Assembly (NCBI RefSeq): GCF_036884655.1
Contig: NC_088330.1
Coordinates: 30,321,001 to 30,385,000, forward strand
Reading direction: 5' to 3'
DNA from: Musa acuminata AAA Group
Lineage: Eukaryota; Streptophyta; Magnoliopsida; Zingiberales; Musaceae
Length of the DNA: 64,000 nucleotides
The position numbers and the translations under genes are program-made. Shown in pieces: positions 42,251-56,259 of this stretch. Numbering within the stretch: the first letter of the stretch is position 1; each line of letters begins with the position of its first letter. Below the pieces are notes generated by a model. That model had not been told where the DNA came from. It did no database searches and saw nothing but the letters and a program-made list of their open reading frames with translations.

Positions 42251-43944
42251 ATAATACTTGGTCTGCACTAAAAGGTAAGGATGATAATTTTGATATGGGA
42301 GGAAACATTTCCTATTGTGTTATCTATGTTGTTTTTACACAATGAACTCCACAAATTATTTTATAAACCTTTAAAATCTTAATGTATATTTTTTGGAAAA
42401 ATAAAGTTTTTTTTTTCTTTGATGCTTATGGACATTAAACCTCTCCTTGGCAAAGAAAAAAAGTCTTAAATTTTCTCTCTCTAGAGAAATTAACTAGCTG
42501 ATCTATCTTATCTTCTAAGATACGGCACCAATTGACTTCAACTATGTATGGAAGAAATTATTTACAATCAGTCAAGAATGATATAGGCAAATTTCTGTCT
42601 TCCTCCAAGGAATCAGAGAGGAATAATCTTCGACTCCTTATTAGATATTGATTATTTAATTTATAAATCAATACAAGATTAAATACGATCTTATCAAATA
42701 AATTCTTAGAAAAAACGACAGTATGATGATCATCATCCCTTCTTCCTGGAGTGAAAGGAAAGGAACTTACAGCAAGTCTCCACCACCGTTGGATGATATG
42801 CCTCTTTGTCCTCATCATGAATATTGAGAATATATAAATGATTAGTCAGTGTCTCTAAATAACAATAGTATCATGGAGTCAAAATGTTGAGGACTGTTCC
42901 TGCTTTTCCATTCCATTGTTCATATCATGGAGTCATTGCAGAAACAACTTAAAGAGGCAGGTCCCTTGTGCTTAGGCTATGGTTCTGCTGCTGCAGTATG
43001 AATGAGCATGCAAACAGATAATGTAACCTACATAATCCACCATAATCATATGAATCAATATCAAGTCTAAAGAGTAGGGGAGAAAAGTCTAAATAACTCA
43101 CAATAACCACCAACAAATATGGGTCTCAGTTGAACAGAAAAAAGTCCTGCTGCCTTCTGATGTCCATGCCCTACCAAAGGAGGGCAGGCTCTGCAGTGAC
43201 ACAGGCAATGTAGAACCCTATCCAATCATGCAATGACTACCATGAGTTACAAAAGAAGGTTTGCTGAAGGAGGAGGCTGCTCCAAACTCAGACCTCATGA
43301 AAAATCACCACCCACCAACACCAACTGCAATCAATAATCCATTCAGAAAGGACCTCCACAATGCCCACACAAGACACCTGAATGCATCCACAAACACAAA
43401 GTCCCCACATGGAGAACCAACCTCTAAAACAGGCCAAAACATGAACACCTTAAAAAAAAATAGATGAAAGAATCTGTATAATTGAATGAAATTTCTCTAT
43501 CCAACAATACAAGCTAACCGGCAGCCCTCGTCATCTGTTCCGACAGGAAGGATGAATTTTACACTCATTTATGTCACAATGCTTTTGCAATATATCTTTT
43601 AAATAACAAAAGGTTTCCAAAGATGAAAGAGAGAAAACACCAAACCCCAAAACTTCACCTATACTGCACAAATTTACAAAAAATTTCAGTCCATCTTGGC
43701 CTACCACAATCTCTTGAAGGTGAGAATATCTTCAAGGATCAGTTGGTCAAAGTACAGCTCCAATCCATACAGAATTTACAGGAGCACCGAGCATGTGCTC
43801 CCTCATACGGTTTAGTTATAGAGCAAATCAGCAGTGTCAATTTTGCCAATCGCCAGGCTCTGGAAGAAAGAGGTACCACCAACTGCACATATCATAATAT
43901 CATGATGAAAAGAGATAACATCGACCATATGAAAGCCAAACTGA
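42251..43944. other. Intergenic and WD40 gene 3' flank
   Basis: No gene is recognised. The stretch TATCATGGAGTCA is repeated around 42870 and 42925. The part next to 43944 is probably the 3' UTR of the minus-strand WD40 gene; a 120-codon plus frame (43623-43985) there is antisense noise. Confidence 0.45.
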
Positions 43945-46900
43945 TCAAAAACATTGCGGCAATCCATAATTCTGGTAGGACCTGATCCATCCATCCACTC
44001 CAGCAGTTACTATCACTTGACCCCAGGCATGTGAGGTGTTTTGGCAAGAAGTCCTCAGGAACTTGTAGTGGGACTTGTCCAAGGTAGATGAGGCAAAGCT
44101 TGAAGGAAGTTTCTCCTCAGGCCAAGTCGCAGAGCCCTTTGGCAGACACTCCAAGAATTCATGGCTCAGAGAGAAACTTCGGGAAGGTGATAGATAAAAG
44201 GTGTCATTGCCGCACAAGTCTTCTACATGACGGTCCGAAGAACAACTTGTGACTGCAGCTTTATCTCTGAAGACATCCTTCCGTGAATGGAGAACCTCAG
44301 AGGTGGCAGGGACTGCTGATTTTTCAGATTGTAAACCATACCAAGGTATTGCAATAGTTGCATCGCTGGAAAAGAAGCGCTCACTACACCAAGTGCTCTT
44401 CCCATGTTTAGATGAGGGTGCAGCATGACTGGCATAGCTCCACATGTAGACATTAGAGTCCTCACCGGCAGAAATAATATGCTGTCCATCTGCAGTGAAG
44501 GATGCAAATATCTGACTTCCAGATTTTCGGCTACCTGAAGATAGCAATTATACAAGATATGTTAGGGCTCTCTGTGTGCAAATGATCGTCCTGGAAATAT
44601 GAGGATCGGGTTAAGAGGATGAGAGATTTCCTACCCTTGAATTTAGAAGTCACATCAAAGCCATCAAGGACTCGAATTTGTGAGTCAGCGGAAGAAACCA
44701 TCAGTTTATGAGGATCACTTGGGCAAAACTGGAGGTGGAACCAAGAATTAGTAAGAAGCCATAAATAATGCCAGACAAACAGCATGTAAGAAAGTGATAT
44801 ATATTCACATGTCAGCTATGCAGGAACAATTTTTTGCACAAAATTACCTGAATTCCTGTTATCCTCTTCAAGGCAGACTTCTTTTTGCCCTGCAGGAAGA
44901 CTTGAGCATCTAATTGTAGATGATTATCTGATCCATGCAAAATGTGAATGATAAGGAAAACATACAAACATATGAAGAAAACTAATTATAGTGAGAACAT
45001 AGATAGTGAACATTTAAATAAGGCTGCGTACAAATATTGAAAGGTAATTCTTTACAAGGTTCGAGCCATGGAAATAGCCTCTTTAAATATTTAAAGATAC
45101 AACTATGTACATTGACTCTCCCCAGACCCCACATTGAGGGGAGCCTCATGAATTGGGTATGCCCTATCTTTATAGATAGTGAAAGTAAGGCTTCCAAGTT
45201 ATGAAGTTGTTACCCTAAACAGGTTGTAGAGATAGTCAAAATGACAGAATCAGATTTCAAAGATCAGATGAAGTGAAAATAAGGATGGAGATGATAGCAT
45301 GATATATGAAAAAAATGTAGAGACACAAGATAATTGCAGCAAGAAAATATCTAAATAATGTTTCCAGAGTCTAGGTGAAAGTATTTTCAAGTATCTCTAA
45401 GTGATCAGCATGATAAAAAAGGATTCATTGTCAATGTAGCTGAAAAGGAATGTAGTCTTTAATAAGGAGTAAACAAAAATTCCACTACTAGTAAATATTT
45501 TGACAAAAAATTGTTTTCATAACAAACACCATGCTAGAAAGTTCATGTCTACCTGATGCATCATAGAAGCGGCAATTGCCAGCCATGGTGCCAACCACTG
45601 CACCCTGATAAAACCAAATTGAAAACACTAATTACTACAAAATATCATAACCATCAATCTTTTATGTAGAAACATAAAGAACGTTAACAGCACACCTTCC
45701 CATCAGGGCGGTAGCAAACAGCAGTAATTATTTCTCTAACATCAACCCAATTCATGACTTGACTTCTTGAAATTTCCCATATACGAACTTTTCCGTCTAT
45801 AGAGCCACTGATGAAGTAATCCTCATTATTAGGATTAAACTGCACACATGTCACTGCATAATTTATCGGATTACGCGAAAGAGCTTGTGAGATCAACAAA
45901 CTATTTCGAGCTAAATTTCATATTAAGGATGGGATATGGTGATATAACAGTGTTATAAGGAATCACACACCATAATTGTTGTGAGGGAAAACTTTGACAC
46001 AGGTGTCTGATCCAATTTTCCACATGCGAACAGTTTTATCCACGGATGATGACAGCAAGCACTGCAAGAACCATAATTTCACAGTACAAAAAGAGTTCAA
46101 TAAACTCTCGAAGTCAGTTTAAGTAGATATTATCATGAAAAAAATAACTAACCTTATTATTTGACCATGAAAGATCCAGTACATCCCCACAATGCCCATG
46201 GAACTCATGAAGTGGTACCTCTGACAACCGAAAAGCATCTGGAGGTATAATGACACACACTGACTTTGAGGTTATCCTTGAATTTGTGGACTTTGGTTTT
46301 TTATCTTTATCAACATATAGAGGGGTTAGCTCAGAACTTCGATTCACTGTGAAGTATACACACGAAGGATCATTTCCAGGAATGCGCATTTCGCCAGTTC
46401 TTCTGCATTCCATCACGTGCCACATGCGCACAACCCCATCTTTACCTCCAGTAGCTAAATACTCACCATCGGGGCTAAACTTCATGGTTAAGATTGCACC
46501 ATCATGGGCTTTGAAATTTTGCCCATTGTAGACTGCAGATAATTCCTTTGATTGCTTCTTATAAAGATGGACTTTAATCCTTCCAGGTCTCGTGCTTCTT
46601 CTCCCACAAGAATCAGAAATACTGGAACTACTATTCTCCTGTTGCCTATCCACAATGCAAACTGCAGCACCCAATCTCCTCAGCCACCCAGTCCTTTTCT
46701 TTCGTACAGACTTCTCGGAGGTGCTTGGTGCATCAATGTCTCGTCTCATAAGCTGCTGGATCAAGGATGATGGACCAAAATTTCTCTCAAATTCATGGAA
46801 AGTTAAAGTGCGGTTAGAACCAACCTCTCGAAGGCTTCTCAGGCCACCATCTTTGTCCAAGTCATCCACCACAAAGACTGTGCCATCATCCAAATTCTTG

Positions 46901-47349
46901 ATTCTGCACACAAAGCCCTCTTCGAAGACCCCATCGCACAATGTGCTCGTATCCTCACTGGACCAGCTGGACATTGAATACTTGCTCCTGGAACAAGAGC
47001 TTCTTAGCACTGCACCCCGATTGGACATGATTCTATCGATGCCTGGCTGAATCTCGCCGTCCACCTTAAGTTCCTCATCAAGATTGTCTGATCCACGAGG
47101 AAGGTTGTTTATGACATCCACGCCCAGAATTTTCATGAACTTGTCCCTGCGTTCCCTCACGCTGACAGGATCCTTAATCCAAACCTCAAAGCGAGGATTA
47201 TTCGATGGCCAACTGATAAATTGGTCTTCAAGCGACAAACCATTCTTGGACGGGCTGCTGGGGCACGAGTCAGACACGGAGGAGATGTCATCTCTCGAGT
47301 CGAAGAACAGATCGTCGTCTTCTTCTTGAAAGATGTAATCTTGGTTCAT
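43945..47349 (-). CDS. WD40-repeat protein, plant WDR44-like
   Basis: A beta-propeller scaffold protein of the plant WD repeat-containing protein 44-like family; partners are unknown. Minus-strand exons: 47349-46153, 46061-45971, 45853-45696, 45604-45553, 44927-44848, 44728-44635 and 44534-43945, in phase throughout, 753 residues. N-terminus (1-278): acidic and Ser-rich ([21 protein letters not shown]), with the family's basic [19 protein letters not shown] block at about 217-234. WD repeats start at about 279 ([20 protein letters not shown]…VVRMW), then 382-417 ([12 protein letters not shown]…TVRMW), about 425-458, 471-500, 520-550 and 565-595. The final repeat is split: after a roughly 130-residue low-complexity insert the C-terminus ends [17 protein letters not shown]. 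The start is the first in-frame ATG. Confidence 0.93.
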
Positions 47350-47842
47350 GATTCCTCACTTCAAAACCATGCGACAAGCAAACACAACTCAGTAAAACAT
47401 CCCAAGACCCTCATAACCAGCATGCAAGTCTCCGGAATCATGAGCCAGAAGAGAAACGGGAAGAAAGATCAAAAGGACCAAATCTCTGCAAAATCTCCAC
47501 TCCGGATTGGTCCAAGATTTTACCACATGCCCCAAAAATGTACGGGCAACGAATTGGACTCGCAGTTGTTTCAGATTACAATTAAGAACGATTCATATAG
47601 AAAATGAGAAAACGGTAGATTTCGAATTAAAAGACTCGATCTCCGACAGTAAGGAAGGAGAATTAATGGGCTCAAATCACGAAATGGAAAGATAAGCATA
47701 AAAATTCGATTTTGGCGAAGAACAGGAAACCACGTCAAAAAACGAACGATTTGACCTAAGAAGAAGATGATATGAACGACACCGCGAAAATAAAAAGAAA
47801 TCTAGAAACGAATCGAAATAGAGGAGAGGAAGGGATGCTCAC

Positions 47843-47962
47843 CTGGTTGCCCATCCAATGGTCCTGGAACCCACCGTCGGATCCAAGCAATCTCTCTCCC
47901 CGACCAGGGCGGCTTCCAATCCTTTCCAAATTTTTCCCCTGCTCTCCCGTGGGATGAACCGG
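47843..47962 (-). other. Likely 5' leader exon of the WD40 gene
   Basis: On the minus strand CAACCAG|GTGAGCATCC (exon end 47843) is a strong donor lying about 500 bases upstream of the WD40 start codon. This suggests a non-coding first exon and a leader intron to an acceptor near 47360-47400. The upstream limit is not visible. Inference from one splice motif and position. Confidence 0.4.
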
Positions 47963-50900
47963 ACTCTAAAGAATTGAACCTTTACCAATTAAAAATCCGA
48001 TTTTTTAACCTAAAAAAATCGGAGTAGAGATTGGGGAAGTCTCAATCTGCGCGGTCGGGTGGCCCGAGGAACGGGATTTGGAGGGGCTTCGCGTGAGCGC
48101 GCTTCTCCTCTCCTCTCCTTCTCCCGGCCCTCCCGGATCCGGCGGTGTCACCCCCGCTTTCCAATTTACCGTGTGATTCAACTTTCGACGGAATTGAATC
48201 CCTTCTCCCTGCTCGCAATTGCTGCCAAAAATCTGATTTTGGGGAAAGAAAAGATTTATTGAGATCGCCAACCGTTGGATCCCTCCCCTTATTGCGGCCA
48301 CCACGCGCCCCTCGTTTACCGAGTCGCAAAGGGATGCAGTCCCTCCCTCGCAACACCTCGCCTCCCCGACTCCTCTCGCGAACCCTTACGCCCGGTTCGG
48401 TCAACAAGGAAGTCAATGAGGCATGCAAGCTTATGTGCACACGTCATCTTTCATGTTTTCACCAACAAAAACCATTTGTGTTTTGTCTCTTTGGGAATCA
48501 CTTTTAGGTCTCTGCAAACCAAACAGCAACGAATTTTACGCATCTTTCTAAATTGAAAACCATATATTTGTCATTAGAACACATATATCTTTCTGTATAT
48601 TAAGATCCTCAACGCAAGTATCATTATCATTGATATTTATCCGAAAACATCTCGTTGTGAGCATTTATCCTTTACAAAGAAATAGTAGTATATTTAAATT
48701 ATATATATATATATATATATATGAAGATCAATATCTTTGGAGAGATTCACAATTCTATCAAATAAGTAAAATAATAATTTAAAGACAACCTTCTTAAAAT
48801 GCTTGCTTTTATGAATAAAATCAAAAAATATATTTTGGTGTTGTTAATTTTTTTTCTCGGCACTTGCACAAATTAAAGCTACAGAAACACCCTTCTCCAA
48901 ATTATATGCTATCGAGATCGAAAGAAATATGATTAATGCACTTTCTGGTCATCCAAATTATGAATTTGCCGTGGTAGGTATTTGCAACCGTTTGGAAACT
49001 AAAGGTGTGGTGACGTGTTCTTTTTACGGGCAACTTTGTCCTTTCATATATGTACAATCAACCATGCAAAATCCTACTGTATGCGTGTTGACGATCCGAC
49101 GGCGTGGCCCTCGCCATCGATAGCGCCGCGTGTCGCGGGATGCACCACCTGGGACGGCCGGTGGCGTAGAATTCAACCGTTGATTGGCGCACTAGCCGTG
49201 GATGATCGTCATGTTCATATGACCGGCCAGTGATGGTAAATTGATAAGCACTGCACATCATCATGCTTTTATGAATAATAAAAATATAGGTAAAATTATG
49301 TTTTTATGAATAATAATAAAACTACTACTACTGATAAATAATATAAAATCTTAGAAACAATAGGACTTCCAAAAGCCTACATGTGTTTTGCGAGTCTCTA
49401 CATTTCAAATTCTTCAAAGGATAAAACGTAATGAGGAAACTATCTTTTTGCAGAGGCTTCGTGCGTGAGATTGATGTGCGTGCACTCAGTGGCAGTGTGT
49501 TGTCCAGGAAAAGAATAGATACGTGTTGTATCCAAGAGTCACAGTACTTCCAATCAAATGGAAAGGGTTGGAATGGGGGGGAGAGATCTCGAGGAGGCTT
49601 TTGGATGAGAAAAGATTTGAAGTGTTGGGATCATATGCTGCACGAGACGTAGCTCTCACTACCACCTACGATCACACCTTCCATGTGCAGGCATGTTCTA
49701 AGGTTTCGGCCGAGGTAAACGACGAGCAGAGTCGGCTGGTAATGTATTCATCTTGGAGCCTAACACCATGAGTAGTTAATGAACTAAGGACGATTTTAGC
49801 TTCGAAATGCTTCCCTCGAGCGTGGATCGTTCATATTATAGTCCTACAAACTGATCCAATCATTCCCTACTGCTGCTCTTGTCTGGACATCCGATCAAGT
49901 CTTGTATGTTAAAATGCTGCTGCTCGCTATCACAAGGTCCATGTGATGGAGACACTGAACCTTCCTTCCTTGTCTCCCACCGCATGCAAAGCCGGACTTT
50001 GATCTCGGTGTATATTAGCTAGCAGTGAAATCATGTGTCCTTGTTAACACTCGATGTATATTATATTACTTTTGTCTTTGAAACAGCTGAACCTTTGTTG
50101 CTCCCTTGTCATGCAAAGACAAACTTTGCTCATGATGATTAAAACAGGTGTTTCTTCTGTCATTGTCAACTCTGCTTATTATATAACTTTATCCTTGAAA
50201 ACACCAAATAGAATATCAAAAGGGAAGACTCTTGTGGGAGACATGGGCGATGGCAAAAGCACTGAGATGAAAGGTGAGGGTGCTTGTCTACCTTTAACAC
50301 AACACATTGAATTTAGATGATCATATCTTCCACCTTTTAAATGCTTGGGATTCCAGCTGAACGTGCGTGACTCCTAGAATTTGCCACTTAGAGACTTCAG
50401 CAGCCACTGTGCAGTCTCTCATGGTGTGTTGTGCCTTGATTCCCGAAGGGAAAAATAGTAGATTACTTGGCAATGGGACACCATGCCTGCTAGACTTGCA
50501 TGGGTTATGTTCTCAAACTCCAGTGCCACTCTTGGGCATTCTCTTCCTTCGTGATGAAGCACTGTGAACTCTTTATATATTAATTCACATGAATTTAATG
50601 TATTGGATCTGTGATGTAGAAAAGGAATATTAGTAAATTAGCAACCCTTCACATGCATCTATATTCTTGGGTCGAGAGGGTGTGGAGAACCAGCAGCTAA
50701 TTAACTTCATAAAGAGTATGGAAATATCATGCATATTCAATTATTCACGTACGTTATGTATATATTTTGTGCAATAACATATTGTGTATATATCATTCCA
50801 TGCAATGAATAAGAACGATACCATATAAAAAACGTAAATAAGAGGTACAACATGATACCAGCAGGAAACAATAACTATGCGACTATAAGAAAAAGAAACA

Positions 50901-52150
50901 AAAACAATAATTATGCAGCTATGAATCCATAAAGGAAAAACAAATTAAAATGTAGGCATGGCCCAGAAATTACTCAGTATGAGAGTTATTGTACTTCTTA
51001 TAGATAGAATATACTTGCAAACAGTGATCTACTTCGAAATCATGATACGGTGTAAGCAAGGGATAGGAGTCAAGAAAGAATGTCTTCTCCAAGTACCCTT
51101 GGACCTATTTGATGTGTGGAATGTGCTTGCTGTCCTACTCAATGGCCGTCCATCGGACACCCTTTTCTCTTCTATGTCTAGGTTATGGAGAGACAAAGTT
51201 GGAATTGTTGGCCCTGTTGTTGTCCATACCGTGTCCAACTCCTTTAAGATGAAGGATATGGCAGCAATGGGTGGAGGATACCACTTGGAGGGGTGGATAA
51301 CCTTTTTAAAGTTGCCATGAGAAGGAACCTTAACCAATAGCCACAGTAGAAAGCTTGTAAACAAGGAGATACGATGCAGGAGAGACCTGACATAAAGATT
51401 GAGGGGAGTGCAAATTAAGTGGATGACTGCTGGCACATTGAAATGGCTCAATTACTATATATATATACTGCAGCTATTTTGCATCTGTGCTTCAATTTTC
51501 CCCACATTGCTTGGGGGAGAAACTAAGCAATGGGCTTCATTGGATATAACTATCCAAAAATCTAAAGGCCTAATCCAATCACTTTCCTACTTTTGCAGCC
51601 CAACTATACAACAGTTCCCACTTTTTGGTTGACCTGTGGTTCTTCATATGGTTCTTGGATCTTAATTGATGTACCCTGAGAAGCCATGCTTTTTATTCTC
51701 CTTTATTCTGGTTTTTTTTTTTGTTGTCGAATTTTCAACTGCTACTTGTTATTTTCCAGTTTGTACTCTTTCCTCTATTGTTCTTGTGATGGTGTTTTCG
51801 CGTATTTGTTTATGTTTCTTTGGAAGAGATTCAATAGCAGGTTAGTGCCTTGTTTACATACTTTCTGCCAATGAAACGTGCTTGATTTCCTAGTTTTGCT
51901 GCAGTTCTTGCGTCGTTCATCTCTTTCGGGGCTCAGCCATCAGACTGCAAGACTTATCAAGTTGTCCATGGCATCAATGGAGGTCCGCAGATTTTTAGGA
52001 AACAGGGATAAGAATAATTGGTTCCTGCATTAATCGTAAGCTTATACATTGTATAATAAGTCTATCTGAATAATATCATAGTTACAGAAAGCAAGAGAGT
52101 AAAGAAATTAATGATGATGCATGAGAGAAATAAATTAAAGACTTCTTCCT
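47963..52150. other. Intergenic, no gene assigned
   Basis: A GC-rich patch (48040-48420) is likely the WD40 gene's promoter. Further right are unassigned frames: 49431-49652 and 50958-51320 on plus, 51029-51451 on minus (140 codons). None has a recognisable domain. A TATATATATAG string at about 51455 precedes the latter on the minus strand, but no gene structure could be built. Confidence 0.4.
48701..48722. repeat. (AT)11 microsatellite
   Basis: Eleven uninterrupted AT units in intergenic DNA upstream of the WD40 gene. Confidence 0.95.
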
Positions 52151-52419
52151 ACACTAACACCAGAATATGATTAAGCCGATGACTTGACTCTCAGATGATT
52201 TCAGAAAGAGAAAGATTTGACCCTGTAACTCCATTTCTTTCCGCACTATCAAACACCTCTTCATATTTAATGTGCTGAATAGAATGTTACGTTTGGATTG
52301 GATGTGATTGTCGACATCTGCTGTTTTGTTGTTGAAGAAAATCTTGGCTCCACCAACCGTGCTAATTAAATCTTTTCCTTCAGTGAGACATATTAGGTGA
52401 GACATGGACTGGGATTCAA

Positions 52420-52606
52420 ACTTACCATCCACGATGGATGTCTGCATAGTGGACAAATCATGAGGAACATATTGAAGTGGAGGTGGGGAAGACGACAGTG
52501 ATGGAAACTGGACCGTGGCGCTCCGGTCCTTTTTCAACATGCTTTGTCTCTGTCCCCATTTGCCTCTTGATATAGGAAAATACTTGCCAACAAGCTCGGT
52601 ATTCAT
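52420..52606 (-). other. Candidate first exon of an unknown gene
   Basis: The minus strand opens at ATG 52606 with MNTELVGKYFPISRGKWGQR, then a Ser/Pro-rich part (PSLSSSPPPLQYVP), and reaches a perfect donor motif G|GTAAGT near 52425. The frame stays open for 150 codons in total (to 52154), but the part after the donor looks less protein-like. No family is recognised, and no convincing downstream exon was found in 51.0-52.1 kb. It could be a small real gene or chance. Confidence 0.25.
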
Positions 52607-52609
52607 ATG

Positions 52610-55600
52610 AGCGTATCATCATCATCATCTATGATCTCAGAAGCATAAATGAAAACTGGAGGCAAGATCATTACAGAACAGGGGATGCATTCATCATGCA
52701 TGTATGAACACATGCAATCAGTAAAAAGAAGGTGCACTTAACATGATCAACAGCAACAGTGACCATGTCCTTGTTCACTGTGAATGACAACTAGAGAAGC
52801 CAACAGATAAGAATGGACTATGGACGGTCATTAGTTCACTAGTACTAAATGGACGGGTGGAGGTTAAACCAACCAACCATCCATATAGAAAACAAAAACA
52901 GGAGCACAAAACACCCACATATTTCTTTCCTGCTCGTTTCTGGATTGAAAGTGGCAGTTGGTTTGCCTGAAAGCAATTAATATGGGTGGATGAGCATCTA
53001 TCTTGTTGATGTAATAATTGCATCTATCTGAAATGTCAAGATTATATGTATATATATTATAATGGAAATGCACATACCTATTTTGAAGATGTTCTTTATA
53101 TATTGGAAATATTGAAAGAAAAAGAGAGGCGAGTAAATCTAAGTTAGATTCGTTGACCCATCCATGGCAATCGTCACAAAGAGTACAAGGGTTGAGAGAA
53201 AAAGAAGTGATTGGTAATTGAATGGAAGCTCGAAGTAACCTGGGGAATACGTTAGTCAATAGGAAAAGTTCGAAGCCAGGGTTAGGCCCGATACATCCAA
53301 TCAAACGAGGTTTAGTTGCTAGGTCAACATCTATGAAACAGGAATTTTTGTGGTAGCCATACCAGTGGGATTGACTCTGAAGGGGCATTCGTCTTGGTCG
53401 GTTCCTACCCTTTTTTTTTTTGAAGTCAAAACCTAAATCCTACACACAAACCCTAATATGATTCCTATGGATTTTGGTAAAGGGAAGGTGGAAGACAAAC
53501 TAACAGCTCGATCGGACTTCATACGAAGCTTACTACCAATGTGATTCATGGTTATTTGTTCTATTGAACTAGTTGGACTGATATGTATTTTACAAACTAG
53601 AGTGTCATTTTCGTCAAACAATCCATGCTTCCTAGAGTCAAAGTTAGCCCATTACGCTGCAGCTATAGTTCTCGCATGAATGACCGCTGAAAATTGTCAT
53701 CTCACTGACAAAAGCTGAATATAACAACTAGATTAATAACATCCACCATCATGATATGTAAGTATACCGAAGCCACTTTGAGACCTTTTGTTTCGTAAGC
53801 GTCATTTCTCCATTATCTTACATGCACGCAATAACACCCATTGCGGCTCCTACGTGCATGCGTGGTAATCGCTAAGATCCTATAATCCCAGCAGTAGCGA
53901 ATGCTGTGCCATGGCTTCCTTTATCAGAACAATACAACAACACTTGTACAAAGAATCAAAGGCCCGGTGGGAAAGAGATATATTCTCACAGATAAAAGAA
54001 ACAAATATCAACAACATCATACCATACCCCACTTTGATCTTTGAAAAGCGACGTCTATAATTAGCACTACTGTGGACCATGGGACGTTTATTAATGTCCA
54101 AAGTTATCCCAGTTTAGCTGCCATCCCTTGTATCGGAGGGCGGAAGGTTTATGTCGAGGTTTCATCCCAGCTAACCTAAGCTGGGTTAGTCTCGTTTCTC
54201 GTTGCTATGATGGATAATTCTTCTCTATAGTCTTGTAAGTTTATATTCGATGATATGCTACAGAACCCAATAATGTCTCTTCTTAAGAGCTAGTTGCGTT
54301 GAAATAGGAGAGGTTTTATGTGTCCAGTAAACGGGTTCTGTAGCCACCTTCACGAGTCACCCAGCACTTGGCCATCTGACTATATCTCCATCCATCAAGA
54401 GGGAGAGTGGTTTAGTTCAAGCATGACACTGATGGGCATAGGAACTAATGTTGCTGTTAAATATAATATGAGATCATGGAATTCACCGTGGAGTTTACTA
54501 GAGCTGATAATGATGTTTCGATTGGGCTGTTCTTCTGGTTAATGCTGTTAGGTTCTTTAACATAGATCAAACAATTGTTTTATAGAATCAAAACCGAATT
54601 TTGGTTCAAAAATAAACTTAATAGATCCAAAACAATGGATTAAGAATGTTTTTATAAAACTTATTAAATTCATTATAATATGCATGAAAGCAGAAACATA
54701 TTAACACGTACCGAATGAATCTATTAGAATATTTTATGAATTAATTGATGATTTGATCTTCCAATTGCAAGTATCCTTAAGAACTTTAGATTTCTTTTTG
54801 ATGAGTGAAGAGAAGTTTCATTCGATACTGTAACCGAGGACCATAACCTTATTTATAATCATAACCGATGAATCTACCATTATGATTATATTCATAATTG
54901 ATAAATCTGTTATTCCTTGATGATATCAACATAATTAATTTTCATAATAATAATTATGTTCCTTAGTCAAATAATTATATTTTAATTAGATCATTTAATT
55001 TTGACTAATAAAAAATAATAACTTAACATATTTAATTATAGATGCGTGACTCTTAAAATTCATTAGTAGATGAAAAAGAAATTTTATAGGCAAGTGCAGT
55101 CTCACATCAGTAGATGCATAAGAAATTTCAGTCATCAGTAGTAGTAGATGAAATAAAATGTCAGCATCAGTTAGGCAAAGTGCAATCTCTCTCACATTCA
55201 TGGGAAATTTCATAGTTACAAATTCCTAGCCCTATTGGATGTAATGATGACTGACTTTAATAATCAAATAAAGAAGTCACCAAGCTGAATTTATGTATCC
55301 TATGACTTTTGGACACTCATGATTCTTGAATTGGGTGCGCGCAGTTGGATAGATATATATATTTATATATTTATTATTTTTAAGTATTCAGATCTATTGG
55401 ATTTACTTTTACCAGATTCGTGTTAGAAAATATATACGATGTTACATCATTTGTTATTATCGGTATAAATGTATGAACCACACCGAACTCCTCACTCTTC
55501 GAGGTCTCGTACAATACAAATGGAGCATCCCAAAGTAAAAGCAATACTGGACTCTAATGAAGCGAGTAAGGATACTGGTAATAGAGTTTAATTAACGTTG

Positions 55601-55650
55601 AAGATGTCGACGTAAAAGTTCAACTTGATTTAGGATACTCAATTTAAATA
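52610..55650. other. Intergenic, nothing recognised
   Basis: Contains a 174-codon minus frame (52864-53388) without a recognisable domain, and an inverted repeat CCCAGCT-AACCTA-AGCTGGG at 54166-54185. The 54600-55300 part is AT-rich. No gene, RNA or transposon could be supported. Confidence 0.4.
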
Positions 55651-55659
55651 AAATTATGA

Positions 55660-56250
55660 TGAATCCTAATATATTTAAAATCATACCCCATAAATAGGGG
55701 TTTAATCACCCCTTATGAAACCAGGATTGAGAGAGGAATAGTTTAAGAGTTGCATGAGTTTTAGTAGAGGTAGTAATTAGGTTTATTCTATTAATATATA
55801 TATATATTTTATATTTTAAGTCAGTTTAGTTCATCCATTGGTGTTTGATTTTTTTTTAATCTCATTTCTATTTTATCCTGGTTGTAGAAATTTGAAAAAA
55901 ATGAATTCCTCATCCTTTAATTTTCATTGATAACTCATATTCTTCTTCAATAATTTTCATAAATTTTGGTATCGAAACTTATATATTATATAATTATCTC
56001 TTCTAAAATTTTTTTAAGACTATTAATAACAAAGATCTAATGACAACTGTCATCTCAAACAAAGAAATATGTTTTGATATCTTGAAAACTAGGATCGGAA
56101 AGAGAAGAAACAAAAGCCAAGCACAGAAGAACTATAATAACTCAAAATATAAAAAAACTTAATTAATAGAATAAACCTAATTACAATTGCTCCTCTCTCA
56201 CTTAATAATCTAAAAAAAAACATACCCTATTTATAATATAGACTCATGAT
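55660..56250. mobile_element. Head-to-head pair of diverged LTR copies
   Basis: Plus-strand 55660-55975 and the reverse complement of about 56085-56245 are diverged copies of one sequence. Both contain AATAGGG, GAGAGAGGA, AATTAGGTTTATTCTATTAA and ATATTTT(A/G)AGT in that order. Each is followed, toward the centre, by a tRNA-Met-like primer motif: TTGGTATCGAAAC at about 55970 on plus, and AGATATCAAAAC at about 56080 on minus. About 100 bases separate them. The arrangement is two LTRs pointing at each other with no pol between. Confidence 0.5.
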
Positions 56251-56259
56251 GCTTAAACA

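Noticed and set aside
50958..51451. Opposed 120- and 140-codon frames on the two strands
   Set aside because: Neither contains a recognisable motif or a coherent exon chain; kept only as unassigned intergenic sequence.
54166..54185. CCCAGCT-AACCTA-AGCTGGG hairpin as a terminator or small-RNA gene
   Set aside because: Arms are only seven bases and nothing nearby suggests a transcript; chance occurrence is plausible.
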